The notes under the pieces: generated by a model
Told to the model about the DNA's origin: nothing
The model's database searches: none
What the model saw: the letters and a program-made list of their open reading frames with translations, nothing else
Shown here: one piece after another, positions 39,198-48,971 of the stretch
How positions within the stretch are numbered: the first letter of the stretch is position 1
Layout of the letters: every line of letters begins with the position of its first letter
Source: Psychrobacter sp. NZS113
GTDB taxonomy: Bacteria > Pseudomonadota > Gammaproteobacteria > Pseudomonadales > Moraxellaceae
NCBI RefSeq assembly: GCF_015864825.1
Contig: NZ_JADYWL010000004.1
Span: forward strand, 62,001 to 126,000
Direction of reading: 5' to 3'
Length of the DNA: 64,000 nt
Position numbers and translations under genes: made by a program

Positions 39198-40197
39198 AGT
39201 ACTTTTTAGCGCCAGGATGAATTGGAGCGACCATGCCATCACGTGCTGTCTCTAAGCTGATATCGTTAGCCGCTTGGTGAGCTGTTTTTAGACTTTCCAA
39301 ATTATCAAATAACGTTTTGGTTAACTTATAACCATCAGCTTCAGATAGATCAGAGCTAACCAATAGCGCATTCATGATTGCTGCCGTTGGGATAGCGGCT
39401 TCGTTGCCATACGTGCCAGCAGGAATCTCAAAGGTTTTGAAATAAGGCTTGGTCGCGATGATTTCTTTTAGCTTGTCTTGGTCGATGCTGACAATCTGTA
39501 AGTCTAAGCCCTGCTCAAGCTCCATCAAAGATGAGTTTGGAAGACCACTACTAAAGAAGGCTGCTTCAATTTTACCTGCTTTCATACCATCGGCCGCTTC
39601 AGCGAAGCCTAGATAATCAACAGTGACATCGTCATACGTGATACCAAACCCTTCCAATAACGTGCGAGCATTTACTTCAGTACCAGAACCTTGATCACCC
39701 ACAGCAATACGCTTGCCTCTCAAATCTTCAATAGTTTTGATACCAGATTTTTTTGACGTGACGATTTGCACGACATTAGGATATAAAACAGCAATCTGTT
39801 GGATGTTAGTGATTGGCTTCTCAAAGTTGTTTTTACCTTCGATTGCATCCGTGACTACGTCACTGAGTGCCAATACCATATCGACTTTACCTTGGGTCAA
39901 CAGGTTAACGTTTTCGACTGATGCACCCGTGGTTTGAGTCTTTGAGTTGACCCCAAATGTTTTGACATAAAGTTCAGATAATGACGTACCAATGATGTTA
40001 TAAGGGCCAGAAGCGCCACCAGTAGCGATGGTAAGGAATTTTGTATCTAGCTTATCAGCGGCAGTGTCCGTCGCAGCGCTATCCGTTGCGGTACTATCAG
40101 TGGCTGTAGTATCACTACTTTCTGAACATGCAGCTAGGCCTAACGTGGCGCTTAGCATCGCTGACAATAATAACGGGGACTTGAAAGAGTTGAGCAT
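39175..40197 (-). CDS. TAXI-family TRAP transporter substrate-binding lipoprotein
   Basis: 340 residues from ATG 40197, with AAGGA 8 bases upstream. A lipoprotein signal ends in LAAC (about Cys23). A low-complexity Thr/Asp/Ala linker follows, then the TAXI domain (FLTIATGGASGPYNIIGTSLSELY, LLTQGKVDMVLALSDVV, GKRIAVGDQGSGTEVNA). It binds substrate in the periplasm and hands it to the fused permease. Family members have been linked to small organic acids or glutamate. The membrane anchor is notable, as many TAXI receptors are free. Confidence 0.92.
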   Translation of the reverse strand: MLNSFKSPLLLSAMLSATLGLAACSESSDTTATDSTATDSAATDTAADKLDTKFLTIATGGASGPYNIIGTSLSELYVKTFGVNSKTQTTGASVENVNLLTQGKVDMVLALSDVVTDAIEGKNNFEKPITNIQQIAVLYPNVVQIVTSKKSGIKTIEDLRGKRIAVGDQGSGTEVNARTLLEGFGITYDDVTVDYLGFAEAADGMKAGKIEAAFFSSGLPNSSLMELEQGLDLQIVSIDQDKLKEIIATKPYFKTFEIPAGTYGNEAAIPTAAIMNALLVSSDLSEADGYKLTKTLFDNLESLKTAHQAANDISLETARDGMVAPIHPGAKKYYDEQAAK

Positions 40198-40703
40198 GGA
40201 ATTCATCCTTGAAATAATCAATTTAATATATCTAGTTGCATCAACACATATACATTGATGCGTTACAGACTTGTAATAATATAGTAATTTTAACAATAAA
40301 TAAACCAAAGCTTATCTTCTCTTTTACTTTCAATACCTTATATTTAAAGCTGTTTGAAGGCATGCTAGTGTTTTATCATCAAATCTGAATATGCACATAG
40401 TTTCTCTATATAAAACTAAGTTTCGATCATCAACTATCCAAGCAAAGTTTGAGGGTAGTACAAACCTTTATCAAAACCAGATATGGATGACACATACTAC
40501 CTATCTGAGGCAGCATCTACTTTAATTGTGACAATATATTGTTATAGATAACGCATAAAATTTGACCCAGTACTTATTTTTGATTGCTTACTATTACCAC
40601 TCAATTTCTGCTATATTTTCTTTAAATATTAATAAGCGCCAATAGCAAGAAATTTCTTCTACATTAGCACGGTTGTCTTCGACAACTAAATTGGATAACA
40701 CTT
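40198..40703. promoter_or_regulatory. Divergent control region between TAXI receptor and mtnP-like genes
   Basis: 506 AT-rich bases without a gene. It must contain promoters for both sides. A 12-bp palindrome ACAATATATTGT at 40531-40542 is the only symmetric element noticed, and it is within chance for such AT content. Confidence 0.5.
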
Positions 40704-41597
40704 ATGACAACCTCTATAGAACAAGCACCACTATCTGCAGATATCGCTATCATTGGGGGTAGCGGGTTGTATCAAATGGATGCGCTCATCAACAAGCGTC
40801 ATATTACTATTGATACGCCCTTTGGCAGCCCCTCTGATGACATTGTCCTTGGTGAGTTAGAAGGTGTGACCGTTGCTTTTTTGACGAGGCATGGTCAAGG
40901 TCATAGACTGACGCCGTCTGAAGTGCCTTATCGTGCCAATATTTATGCGTTAAAAACGCTTGGGGTGCGCTACATCGTGTCCGTATCAGCAGTAGGCTCT
41001 CTACGAGAATCGCTTAAGCCACTAGATATGGTCATTCCAGATCAAATGATTGATATGACCAAGCAGCGAGTGAATACTTTTTTTGGCGCGGGTGCAGTCG
41101 CTCATGTATCAATGGCCGATCCGCTTTGCCCTGCCCTAGCAGAACTCTTGACGCGTGCTTATGACAATGCAGATATTGCAGAAGGCACCAGTCACTCAAA
41201 AGCGACCTATGTCTGTATCGAAGGTCCACAGTTCTCAACTCGTGCGGAGTCAGAGTGGTATCGTCAGATGCAGGCAGATATTATCGGTATGACTAATATG
41301 CCAGAAGCCAAATTGGCACGTGAAGCGAGTATTGCCTATGCCACGTTGGCCTTAGTGACAGATTTTGATTGTTGGCATCCGACTGAAGAAGCTGTCAGTG
41401 CAGACTACGCGATAAAAAATCTCATGAAAAATGCCGACAATGCTCAAAAAGTGATTAAGGAAGCTGTTTCTTTGATTGCCGCTGAATCGCCTGACTCAAT
41501 TGCACATAATGCGCTTGCTCAGGCATTAGTGACGTCAGTAGATACGATGGACGACACAACCAAAATCAGACTGGCAGCATTACTTCCTAAACATTGA
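40704..41597 (+). CDS. mtnP: S-methyl-5'-thioadenosine / thioinosine phosphorylase
   Basis: 297 residues of the PNP/MTAP family: the phosphate-binding IGGSGLY near the N-terminus, FLTRHGQGHRLTPSEVPYRANIYALK, IEGPQFSTRAES and IGMTNMPEAKLARE. It splits methylthioadenosine, a by-product of polyamine and acyl-homoserine lactone synthesis, into methylthioribose-1-phosphate and base. Some Pseudomonas relatives prefer methylthioinosine; I cannot settle which here. The gene is single, and converges on the arsenosugar cluster with a shared terminator. Confidence 0.9.
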   Translation: MTTSIEQAPLSADIAIIGGSGLYQMDALINKRHITIDTPFGSPSDDIVLGELEGVTVAFLTRHGQGHRLTPSEVPYRANIYALKTLGVRYIVSVSAVGSLRESLKPLDMVIPDQMIDMTKQRVNTFFGAGAVAHVSMADPLCPALAELLTRAYDNADIAEGTSHSKATYVCIEGPQFSTRAESEWYRQMQADIIGMTNMPEAKLAREASIAYATLALVTDFDCWHPTEEAVSADYAIKNLMKNADNAQKVIKEAVSLIAAESPDSIAHNALAQALVTSVDTMDDTTKIRLAALLPKH

Positions 41598-41705
41598 TAA
41601 ACATGTCGATAAATGAGTATCTAACCGAAAATCAATCGATCAAACAGTAAAACGCTATTTCTATAGTGTCTGCCAATACACAAACATCAGCAACGAATGA
41701 CTCAT

Positions 41706-41739
41706 AAAAAAGGCCATTAAGTAAATTAATGGCCTTTGC
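41706..41739. terminator. Bidirectional terminator between mtnP and arsM
   Basis: A 12-bp stem (41709-41720 with 41726-41737) and a 5-base loop, flanked by A and T tracts, between convergent genes. Confidence 0.85.
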
Positions 41740-41758
41740 TAATGTCAATCTCTTAGTT

Positions 41759-42802
41759 TTAACAACAACCACCTAATCCAGAGGTTGATATCACAGACTG
41801 GTTAAATGGCATCAGCTCACCGCAGCCGGCAAAAATACCATAGTGACGACTGTCATCACCAATAAACTCAAAATGCGGTGCAAAGCGAGACTCTTTTAGC
41901 ATTCTAAACGTATTGCCACACACTGGAAATACCCGACCCGCTTCAATAGCATGATGTTTATCAAGATCAAAACGGTGCGGTGATTGCTCGATAGAGCCTT
42001 TATATATCACCGCTTGACCATGATCTTCGCAAGCATCTTCGAGCGCTGCAATCTTAAACAAACGATAAGTAGCAGAAAAAAACTGAATATCACCAATTTT
42101 TGCCGCCAAGGCAGGACCAGTAATCTCAAGCGGACGATCCTCGACCAAACGTACGTCTAAAAATCCTGCGTCTCGTGACAAACGGGTAAAGTCCTTCCAA
42201 TACAACGCGCCGCTCAAACACTCGCCATACAAGACTGGATCATCGACTAAATGTTGTGGAATACGGCGATCAGCATACACATCAGAAAAATAAAACTCGC
42301 CGCCAGGCTTAAGTAAGCGCTGCACACTGGCCATGACGGCTGCTTTGTCTGGTGAGAGATTAATCACGCAATTTGAGACAATAATATCGAAGCTAGCATC
42401 TGCAAGATTGAGCTCATCTAGCTTTTCGATATAGCCATGTAAAAAAGTCACATTGTCATAACCAAACTTGTCGATGTGATATTGCTGATGCTCTTTGGCA
42501 ACGGCCAGCTGCTCATCGGTCATATCGACGCCGACCACATGCCCACTCTCGCCCACCAATTGCGCCAATGCATAGACGTCACGGCCTGAACCACTGCCCA
42601 AGTCTAAAATTCGGCAACCCTCGAGCAGTGCAGGACACACCAGCCCGCATCCATAATAGCGACTCAGCACTTCATCATGGATATTGGCCAATAATGGCTT
42701 GAGCCACTCTGGCATATTGCTCACATCACAACACGCTGAGGTTTTTAGATCATCGGTACTTTGTAACTCTTTACCATAGTAATTTTGCACGACGTCATGC
42801 AT
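41759..42802 (-). CDS. arsM: Arsenite S-adenosylmethionine methyltransferase ArsM
   Basis: 347 residues with a SAM-binding motif DLGSGSGRD (67-75), the ArsM words YYGCG (Cys52), SNCVINLSPDK (Cys145) and LYGECLSGALYW (Cys195), and the late VFPVCG (Cys295). The arsenic-binding cysteines are therefore present, though I did not align them to a reference. A Cys pair closes the protein (GGCC). ArsM methylates arsenite to mono- and dimethylarsenicals. It is last in a five-gene arsenosugar cluster and supplies dimethylarsenite to the preceding genes' products. Confidence 0.93.
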   Translation of the reverse strand: MHDVVQNYYGKELQSTDDLKTSACCDVSNMPEWLKPLLANIHDEVLSRYYGCGLVCPALLEGCRILDLGSGSGRDVYALAQLVGESGHVVGVDMTDEQLAVAKEHQQYHIDKFGYDNVTFLHGYIEKLDELNLADASFDIIVSNCVINLSPDKAAVMASVQRLLKPGGEFYFSDVYADRRIPQHLVDDPVLYGECLSGALYWKDFTRLSRDAGFLDVRLVEDRPLEITGPALAAKIGDIQFFSATYRLFKIAALEDACEDHGQAVIYKGSIEQSPHRFDLDKHHAIEAGRVFPVCGNTFRMLKESRFAPHFEFIGDDSRHYGIFAGCGELMPFNQSVISTSGLGGCC

Positions 42803-42933
42803 AACAATATCCTTATTGAGAGTAAAACCTGGTTAAAATCTGAGTAAACATCATAAAAAATAAAGCAATACGGTATAAATACATCCATGACAAGCGGGTG
42901 CCGACCGTCATCTAGTTGTTCGTATGGTCATAG

Positions 42934-43620
42934 CTATTGAGCAAACTTAAGCCAATCTGATGGCAGATGCTCTAAATCTGCAGGCTCGTCAATATCATGT
43001 AGCGGCGCTAACAATGCCAATGTCCAACCCAAATCCGCCACACGCTGCCGGGTCACAGTTGCCACACTAGCTGTACTCCAGACGATATCTGAAAACAGAC
43101 TGCCATCAAATTGCTTAAACCCGAATAACACATAGCCACCATCAGTCGCTGGGGTCATAACCGCATCATGGGCATCGAGCTGCTGTACTGCTGTCTGAAT
43201 ACGCTCTGCCGTCAGACTGGGACAGTCAGAGCCTATCAATACGATTTTTTGGTATCTTTTCAGGGCATCTTGACTTGCTGTGATTAAACGCGTGCCCAAG
43301 TCGCCATCTGCTTGAGTCGACCACTGCAGTGAGTCAGGCAAATTAAGGGTTTGCCAGCAAGGCTCTATCGCTGCTGGACTGACACATAGCTCAACGACAA
43401 AATCAGTAGCGACTGCTTGCTCGACACTATGCAACAGCAATTGTCTTGCCATACGAGCAGCGCCCTCTACGCCTAGGGCTGGTTGCAGGCGCGTTTTTGC
43501 CATATCACGCGCTGGATATTTGGCAAACAATATGACACAGGTGTCTGGGTATTGTGCTTGTGCATCGGTTATCGTACGGGTTTTGTGAGGGCTTGAATGC
43601 TCAGTCATGCTAGGGCGCAT
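42934..43620 (-). CDS. TIGR04282-family arsenosugar glycosyltransferase
   Basis: 228 residues of the nucleotidyl/glycosyltransferase A-type family TIGR04282 (CVILFAKYPARDMAKTRL, LIGSDCPSL with the acidic metal-binding spot, TPATDGGYVLFGF). It is assigned to arsenosugar biosynthesis because it co-occurs with arsM and arsS in many bacteria. It is thought to act on the sugar part; the exact reaction is not established to my knowledge. It is read on the same strand as its neighbours, with 131 bases to arsM. Confidence 0.87.
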   Translation of the reverse strand: MRPSMTEHSSPHKTRTITDAQAQYPDTCVILFAKYPARDMAKTRLQPALGVEGAARMARQLLLHSVEQAVATDFVVELCVSPAAIEPCWQTLNLPDSLQWSTQADGDLGTRLITASQDALKRYQKIVLIGSDCPSLTAERIQTAVQQLDAHDAVMTPATDGGYVLFGFKQFDGSLFSDIVWSTASVATVTRQRVADLGWTLALLAPLHDIDEPADLEHLPSDWLKFAQ

Positions 43621-43658
43621 CCTTAATCTAAAGGGGTATTAGGTATTAATGTTTATAT

Positions 43659-43697
43659 CGTTGATTCGGTTTAAACGAGCATCAAGGCAATCGAAGT
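43659..43697 (+). repeat. Dispersed 39-bp repeat, copy 1
   Basis: CGTTGATTCGGTTTAAACGA and the bases after it are similar to 54579-54617 (about four in five bases by eye). It lies in the gap between two arsenosugar genes. No open frame spans it, and it may be a relic of a mobile element end. Confidence 0.55.
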
Positions 43698-43706
43698 CAT
43701 TTGGAT

Positions 43707-44426
43707 TCAACGATAGTAGCGCTGCGTTAAATTATCAGGTGATACGCCACGCCAATAATCAAAGCGCAAATGCCACATCAAGAAAATCGTCCGCCACGTA
43801 CCATGTTGCTGCCAACGCCGAGCTGATGTTGTTACTTTATTCTTTAAACAAGCAGGTCGGGCAATTCGTTTGAGCCGCTTACAGAGCTCAACATCTTCCA
43901 TCAATGGCTGGTCGGCATAGCCATTCATTCGCTCAAACAAAGACCTTTTGATAAAAATCGCTTGATCACCCGTGGCGATACTCACTAAGCGTGAACGCTT
44001 ATTGATCATCATGGCGACGATTTTTAATAATAGATCACGGCTGTCTAGACGCACATCGAAACGTCCCCAGTCATACTGAGTCATTGCCTGCTGAATGTTA
44101 TCTATCGCCTCAATTGGTAACTCGGTATCAGCATGTAAAAATAGCAAAACATCCTCTGTTGCTTGCCTAGCGCCCGTATTCATTTGCCGAGCACGTCCTG
44201 CTACGGATTCAATCACTTGCCAGTCTATAGTAGGCTGCGCCACACTTGATAAATCATTTAATAAACGTCTAGCAATACCAACCGAATCATCCGTCGAGCC
44301 ACCATCCACCACTATCACTTGTGATGGCGGTGGATATAGACCATTAATATGAGCAATGAGCTGCGGCATATTGTCCGCTTCATTGAGCAACGGAATGATG
44401 ATAGAGATGTCCAATAAATGCACCAT
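43707..44426 (-). CDS. TIGR04283-family arsenosugar glycosyltransferase
   Basis: 239 residues of glycosyltransferase family 2 type: ISIIIPLLNEADNMPQLI, VVDGGSTDDS, GARQATEDVLLFLHADTELP with the DxD-like spot, and GDQAIFIKRSLFERMNGY. It belongs to the TIGR04283 subfamily found with arsM and arsS. It should transfer a sugar to the arsenic-containing intermediate or a related acceptor. The step is inferred from clustering. It lies between the DUF547 and TIGR04282 genes. Confidence 0.88.
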   Translation of the reverse strand: MVHLLDISIIIPLLNEADNMPQLIAHINGLYPPPSQVIVVDGGSTDDSVGIARRLLNDLSSVAQPTIDWQVIESVAGRARQMNTGARQATEDVLLFLHADTELPIEAIDNIQQAMTQYDWGRFDVRLDSRDLLLKIVAMMINKRSRLVSIATGDQAIFIKRSLFERMNGYADQPLMEDVELCKRLKRIARPACLKNKVTTSARRWQQHGTWRTIFLMWHLRFDYWRGVSPDNLTQRYYR

Positions 44427-44496
44427 TTTAATGAATCATCATCAGTTTCGCCTATCTTTGATAAAGACCAGCACCTGTATCGACCAAAATCTAGAG

Positions 44497-45318
44497 TTAC
44501 TTTTTATTTAAGTTCCAATTGTAATCGGTATAACTGATTTTGATTTTGCCTTGCTTTAAGTCAGCGGTTTGGGATTTGCTCAATCCCAATGATGAAGAGT
44601 AACGACCCAAAAATCCTTCCAAATCGTTGGTACTGCGCCAATTGGTCTCAAAGTCTTCTTTATACCATTTGAAGATTGGTGATACACTCAGCGTATTACC
44701 TTTTAGACGATTGCGGCTACTGTCTGCCAAAAATTTTGAGGTAGCTTGCTCTAATTGCCCGTCCAAACCTTTGCCAGTGAAAGCATCATCTTGTAATGCA
44801 GGGCAGCCAATACTGGCGCAGTTAACGGCGAAGTGAATGCGCGGATCGTTGTAACGCTTAGAGCCACGAATAAGATTATGCTCGATGTCGTCAAGCGAAC
44901 GTGTTTTGCCCAATAATGGAATAAACTCTTGCTTCCATGGTGAGCTCAAAACGCTGCCAATATCCTTGATAGACTTAATATTTGGATATTTTGTTAGTAC
45001 CAAATCGACCGTGCCAGCATTATAAACATTGATTAAAAATGCCAACTGCTCGTTTTTACTCCAACGATTAAATTCTGACTGCGATACTTTACTTGCTGAA
45101 TTAAGATAACTGGTGAGCTTAGCTTTGTCTGCCTTCATACCGGCATAGTTCACAACAGAAGCTTTGCCACCATTGGTCATGGTTACGTTCTTATTTAACA
45201 AGCTATCCCAGCTTTGATGGTTAAAATCAGCATGAGCCGCCACGCTTGCTAATAAAATAGTCGTAGCAATCACTGGTTGCGCGAACAATGTCTTCGCTGA
45301 AAAATTAAATACCGACAT
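44497..45318 (-). CDS. DUF547 protein within the arsenosugar cluster
   Basis: 273 residues with a signal peptide (cleavage near AHA, about residue 30) and a DUF547 domain: WSKNEQLAFLINVYNAGTVDLVL, SLDDIEHNLIRG, DPRIHFAVNCASIGCP. The Asn, Tyr, Cys and His residues resemble the catalytic set of transglutaminase-like or NlpC-like folds, but activity is unproven. DUF547 genes recur in arsenosugar clusters in my recollection. An exported protein in a cytoplasmic pathway is curious and may hint at export or surface attachment of the product. Confidence 0.82.
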   Translation of the reverse strand: MSVFNFSAKTLFAQPVIATTILLASVAAHADFNHQSWDSLLNKNVTMTNGGKASVVNYAGMKADKAKLTSYLNSASKVSQSEFNRWSKNEQLAFLINVYNAGTVDLVLTKYPNIKSIKDIGSVLSSPWKQEFIPLLGKTRSLDDIEHNLIRGSKRYNDPRIHFAVNCASIGCPALQDDAFTGKGLDGQLEQATSKFLADSSRNRLKGNTLSVSPIFKWYKEDFETNWRSTNDLEGFLGRYSSSLGLSKSQTADLKQGKIKISYTDYNWNLNKK

Positions 45319-45412
45319 AATACTTACTCCGTTTACACTGATTATTTTTTGTCTAAATTGTTTTTTATATATGCTAAAACTACTTATGCCAAAAGTCCTT
45401 GTATTAAAAGTA

Positions 45413-46405
45413 CTAGGGCGTGTCTACTAGCACTGGCTCTACTACCTCTTCTTCTAATGCGCCACCACAGCTACTGCCCTGTCCTGCGGTGCAGCCATAA
45501 CAATGATCAGCAATAGCAATTTCATCACCAGAAGGGTTTTGGGTTAACAGATCGTTTAAATGTCGACGCGATTTATTGGGTACGGGTATTTCTAGCTGTT
45601 GATTAAAATCACAATCAAATAGCTCGCCCAACCAATTGACGCTAATGGTTGATCGGCACATAACATCAGCTACATTGGCAGCGACATAGTTGTCTTTGAG
45701 CAGTGTCATATAAGGGTGGAATTGATCCTTGGCCAATAGCACTGCCCCAAAACGCTGAATCGGCATATTAGTCAGTGCAAACAGTTGATTAAACTCAATA
45801 TCGAAATGCTCTTTTAGCTCCCGCTTATAATCGGCTTCCAACTGCTGCTGATTGGGCGGTAGTGTGGCACCTTGCGGATTGAAGACCAAATTCAGTGTCA
45901 GGCTTGAGTCAGGCTTGCCATAACCCAAACTATTAAGCTTCTGTAATCCCAATATACTGTCGTCAAACGCGCCCTTGCCGCGCTGTTTGTCTACATTTTC
46001 TAGGGAATAGCATGGCAATGAGGCCACCACCTCTACCTGATTGTCTGCCAAAAACTGCGCCATATCTTCATAACCCTCTTCCATAAGAATGGTCAGATTA
46101 CAGCGGTCTATAACTTTGACACCTAAAGCACGGGCGGCCTTGACCAAATACTTAAAATCCTCGTGCATCTCAGGCGCACCGCCCGTCAAATCAAGCGTGT
46201 CGATATTTTGTGCTTGCAACACCTTAGGTATCAACTCGACCAATTCACGTGACATCATCTCTGTACGATAAGGACTAGCAGCCACATGGCAATGTACACA
46301 GGACATATTGCATAAGTAGCCCATATTGACTTGCAATATCGTCAATTGATGCCGTTTTATCGTTGGAAAGTCAGTATGCTCAAGTAACTCGATAGTTGAT
46401 TTCAT
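45413..46405 (-). CDS. arsS: Arsenosugar biosynthesis radical SAM protein ArsS
   Basis: 330 residues from ATG 46405 (MKSTIELLEHTDFP); a longer frame to 46456 is less likely. The radical-SAM cluster motif CNMSCVHC (Cys32, 36, 39) is present. The C-terminal part has further Cys (CYGCTAGQGSSCGG), which may bind an auxiliary cluster. ArsS is proposed to join a 5'-deoxyadenosyl group to dimethylarsenite, giving the arsenosugar core. It is first in the cluster, so its promoter should drive all five genes. No arsR, arsB or arsC gene is nearby. Confidence 0.93.
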   Translation of the reverse strand: MKSTIELLEHTDFPTIKRHQLTILQVNMGYLCNMSCVHCHVAASPYRTEMMSRELVELIPKVLQAQNIDTLDLTGGAPEMHEDFKYLVKAARALGVKVIDRCNLTILMEEGYEDMAQFLADNQVEVVASLPCYSLENVDKQRGKGAFDDSILGLQKLNSLGYGKPDSSLTLNLVFNPQGATLPPNQQQLEADYKRELKEHFDIEFNQLFALTNMPIQRFGAVLLAKDQFHPYMTLLKDNYVAANVADVMCRSTISVNWLGELFDCDFNQQLEIPVPNKSRRHLNDLLTQNPSGDEIAIADHCYGCTAGQGSSCGGALEEEVVEPVLVDTP

Positions 46406-46945
46406 GGTGGTATAAAATCCTGTTGGCGGTACAACTAAAAAAGGATAGCAACGCAAAAACGAACATTAGAAAATAATAGCAACACATTGCTTTTACTGAC
46501 TATTTTAAAAAAAACAGCTTAGATCTTACTTGCCCACTTTAACATTTATCTAATCAATCATACCTGATTATGAATAATCATTGATAACTAATCGTATGGA
46601 TTTTATCTTTTATTCCAAATAAGCATTAGGGTCTATTTGAGATTTACAAATAGGTATAGCTTCAAAAATCCATTTAAAAATAGCATATAAATAAAACAAA
46701 TCTGTTACAGGCTAACAGTAAGAGCGTAAATGTCTTATCTAGCTTCAAGAGTACTTACTACGCTAAGGCTTGCTCTTATTTTGAAAATGGTGATAAAAAC
46801 AATAAAATAGGGTGAAATTACTTACTAACGACCAGTACAATAGGACATTATTATAGCCGCATGACAGATTGCTCTGCGTAGCCTATCATCTGAACATAAC
46901 CATCGAACCCCTTAATGACAATTATAAGTAATCAAGGAATCTTAT
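46406..46945. promoter_or_regulatory. Divergent control region between arsS and the hydrolase gene
   Basis: 540 bases with no gene. It should hold the arsenosugar cluster promoter and that of the hydrolase. I see no ArsR-type operator with certainty, and no RNA motif. Confidence 0.5.
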
Positions 46946-47902
46946 ATGAGTACCAATATCGATACCGCTAACGATCACATTCTCTCCTCTGATAACATTC
47001 ACTATTTGCATCACGAATTTTTTGAGCCCAGCGATGAAAAGACAGAAGTAAAGGCCACATTATTAATTGTGCATGGTATGGCAGAGCATAGCGGACGTTA
47101 TGCAGAATTTGCTCAGTTTTTGGCAGATCATGGTGTTTCAGTGGTCACTTATGATCATCTTGGTCATGGGAAAACCATCAAAACAGAAAAGGATTTAGGA
47201 TTTTTTGGCGAAGAGCATCCGGTTCAATCCTTGTTGAAAGACGTGATTATTATGGCCGATACCCTAAAAAATCGCCATCCTGACGTGCCGCATTTTGTCT
47301 TGGGTCATTCAATGGGTTCGTTCATTATCCGCAACGTCCTCAAGCATCATGCAGGCACTTTTTCTGGCGCTATTTTAATGGGCACAGCAGATGCCAATCC
47401 ATTGACTAAAGTACTACTGCCCGTCAATAAAATACTGGCAAAAGTCGCCTCAAGAAAACAAAATCCTGTGTTTGCCAAAGTGATGAACAAGGTATTGAAT
47501 AGCAAGCTTGAAGATCGCATCTCTTCATCAGAATTTGCATGGTTAACTGAAGACCCTGCCGCCATCGAAATCTACGAAGCAGATCCATTAACGGGCTTTG
47601 ACTTTACCAACAATGGCTTTATGACGTTGTTTTCTCTAATGGAAACAGGCTTGAATAAAAACTGGGCGACGACGATTGCCAAAAACTTCCCGATGTTATT
47701 CATCAGCGGTGAAGATGATCCCATTGGAGATATGGGTCATGGTATCCGCAAAATCGTCACTCGCTTAAACAAGAGAAACTTTAATAACGTAGATATTCAA
47801 CTCTACCCTAATATGCGCCATGAGCCACTACACGAAAAAGACCATAAAATCGTTTATCAAGATATCTTGGAGTGGATTGAGAGTAATACGTCGGATAATT
47901 AA
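46946..47902 (+). CDS. Alpha/beta hydrolase of monoacylglycerol lipase type
   Basis: 318 residues. The fold is recognised from LLIVHGMAEHSGRY (oxyanion region), VVTYDHLGHGKT, the nucleophile elbow GHSMGS (Ser122), the acid in ISGEDDPIGD and the late His in YPNMRHEPLHE. The full catalytic triad is present. Such serine hydrolases cut monoacylglycerols or lysophospholipids; some resemble PldB-type lysophospholipases. No signal peptide is seen, so it is cytoplasmic. It has a clear AAGGA ribosome binding site and stands alone. Confidence 0.88.
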   Translation: MSTNIDTANDHILSSDNIHYLHHEFFEPSDEKTEVKATLLIVHGMAEHSGRYAEFAQFLADHGVSVVTYDHLGHGKTIKTEKDLGFFGEEHPVQSLLKDVIIMADTLKNRHPDVPHFVLGHSMGSFIIRNVLKHHAGTFSGAILMGTADANPLTKVLLPVNKILAKVASRKQNPVFAKVMNKVLNSKLEDRISSSEFAWLTEDPAAIEIYEADPLTGFDFTNNGFMTLFSLMETGLNKNWATTIAKNFPMLFISGEDDPIGDMGHGIRKIVTRLNKRNFNNVDIQLYPNMRHEPLHEKDHKIVYQDILEWIESNTSDN

Positions 47903-48055
47903 CCTCAATGCCGAGGTTCACAGTGAACTCGTTTGCTAAAAGTTGTTAAATTAGCGACAATACGGCAAGTAAAATCTTAGTCCAAAACTAAGCAAACATT
48001 TAACTATAAGTACGATGTATTTTTTAACTACCTTTAACTAACGTTAGGATTTTTT

Positions 48056-48877
48056 ATGTCATTACAACAAACCATCGAACAAGCCTTTGAAAACCGTAAC
48101 GAATACAGCCCAAGTACTATGCCACAAGACGTACGCGATGCTGTCGAGCAAGTGCTTGAGCAACTAGATAACGGTAGCCTACGTGTTGCAGAAAAGAAAG
48201 ACGGTGAATGGGTCGTCAACCAGTGGGCGAAAAAGGCGGTATTACTGTCTTTCCGCTTAAACGACAACTATGTTCAGGCCGCTGGTGAGCATGTGCAGTT
48301 TTATGACAAAGTGCCGACTAAATTTGCTGATTGGACAGAAGCGCAGTTTAAAGAAGCTGGCGTACGTGTGGTACCACCAGCCGTAGCTCGTAAAGGCTCT
48401 TTCATCGCAGCTGGTGCGGTATTAATGCCATCGTATGTCAATATTGGTGCTTACGTTGATCAAGGCGCCATGGTTGACACGTGGGCGACCGTTGGCTCAT
48501 GTGCCCAAATCGGTAAAAACGTCCATCTATCAGGCGGTGTTGGCATCGGCGGTGTTCTTGAACCATTGCAAGCTAATCCAACCATCATCGAAGACAACTG
48601 CTTCATCGGTGCACGCTCTGAAATCGTTGAAGGCGTTATCGTAGAAGAAGGTTCTGTCATCTCTATGGGTGTGTTCATCGGTCAATCTACCCGCATTTAT
48701 GATCGCGAAACTGGCGAGATTCATCGTGGCCGTGTACCAGCTGGCTCAGTTGTCGTACCAGGTAGCTTACCGTCAGAAGATGGTACTCACAGCTTGTATG
48801 CTGCTATCATCGTGAAAAAAGTAGATGCGCAAACTCGTGCAAAAACATCAGTCAATGAGCTATTACGCTTAGCCTAG
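48056..48877 (+). CDS. dapD: 2,3,4,5-tetrahydropyridine-2,6-dicarboxylate N-succinyltransferase
   Basis: 273 residues of normal DapD length. The C-terminal two thirds form a left-handed beta-helix of hexapeptide repeats, with the family words [39 protein letters not shown] and [15 protein letters not shown]. It succinylates tetrahydrodipicolinate in lysine and diaminopimelate synthesis, and so serves the peptidoglycan. TAGGA precedes the ATG. The gene is followed by its own terminator, and queE lies next. Confidence 0.97.
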   Translation: MSLQQTIEQAFENRNEYSPSTMPQDVRDAVEQVLEQLDNGSLRVAEKKDGEWVVNQWAKKAVLLSFRLNDNYVQAAGEHVQFYDKVPTKFADWTEAQFKEAGVRVVPPAVARKGSFIAAGAVLMPSYVNIGAYVDQGAMVDTWATVGSCAQIGKNVHLSGGVGIGGVLEPLQANPTIIEDNCFIGARSEIVEGVIVEEGSVISMGVFIGQSTRIYDRETGEIHRGRVPAGSVVVPGSLPSEDGTHSLYAAIIVKKVDAQTRAKTSVNELLRLA

Positions 48878-48938
48878 TATTTCTGATACTTATAGTCTCG
48901 TACCCAAACAGTACGGACAGCGACAGATCATCTTTATT

Positions 48939-48971
48939 AAAGACGCTGAAGAAAACTTCAGCGTCTTTTTT
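48939..48971 (+). terminator. Terminator of dapD
   Basis: A 13-bp stem (48939-48951 with 48956-48968), an AAAA loop and a T-run, about 60 bases past the dapD stop. Confidence 0.9.

Noticed and set aside
40531..40542. 12-bp palindrome upstream of the mtnP-like gene
   Set aside because: The region is very AT-rich and the word is all A/T but two pairs, so it is within chance.
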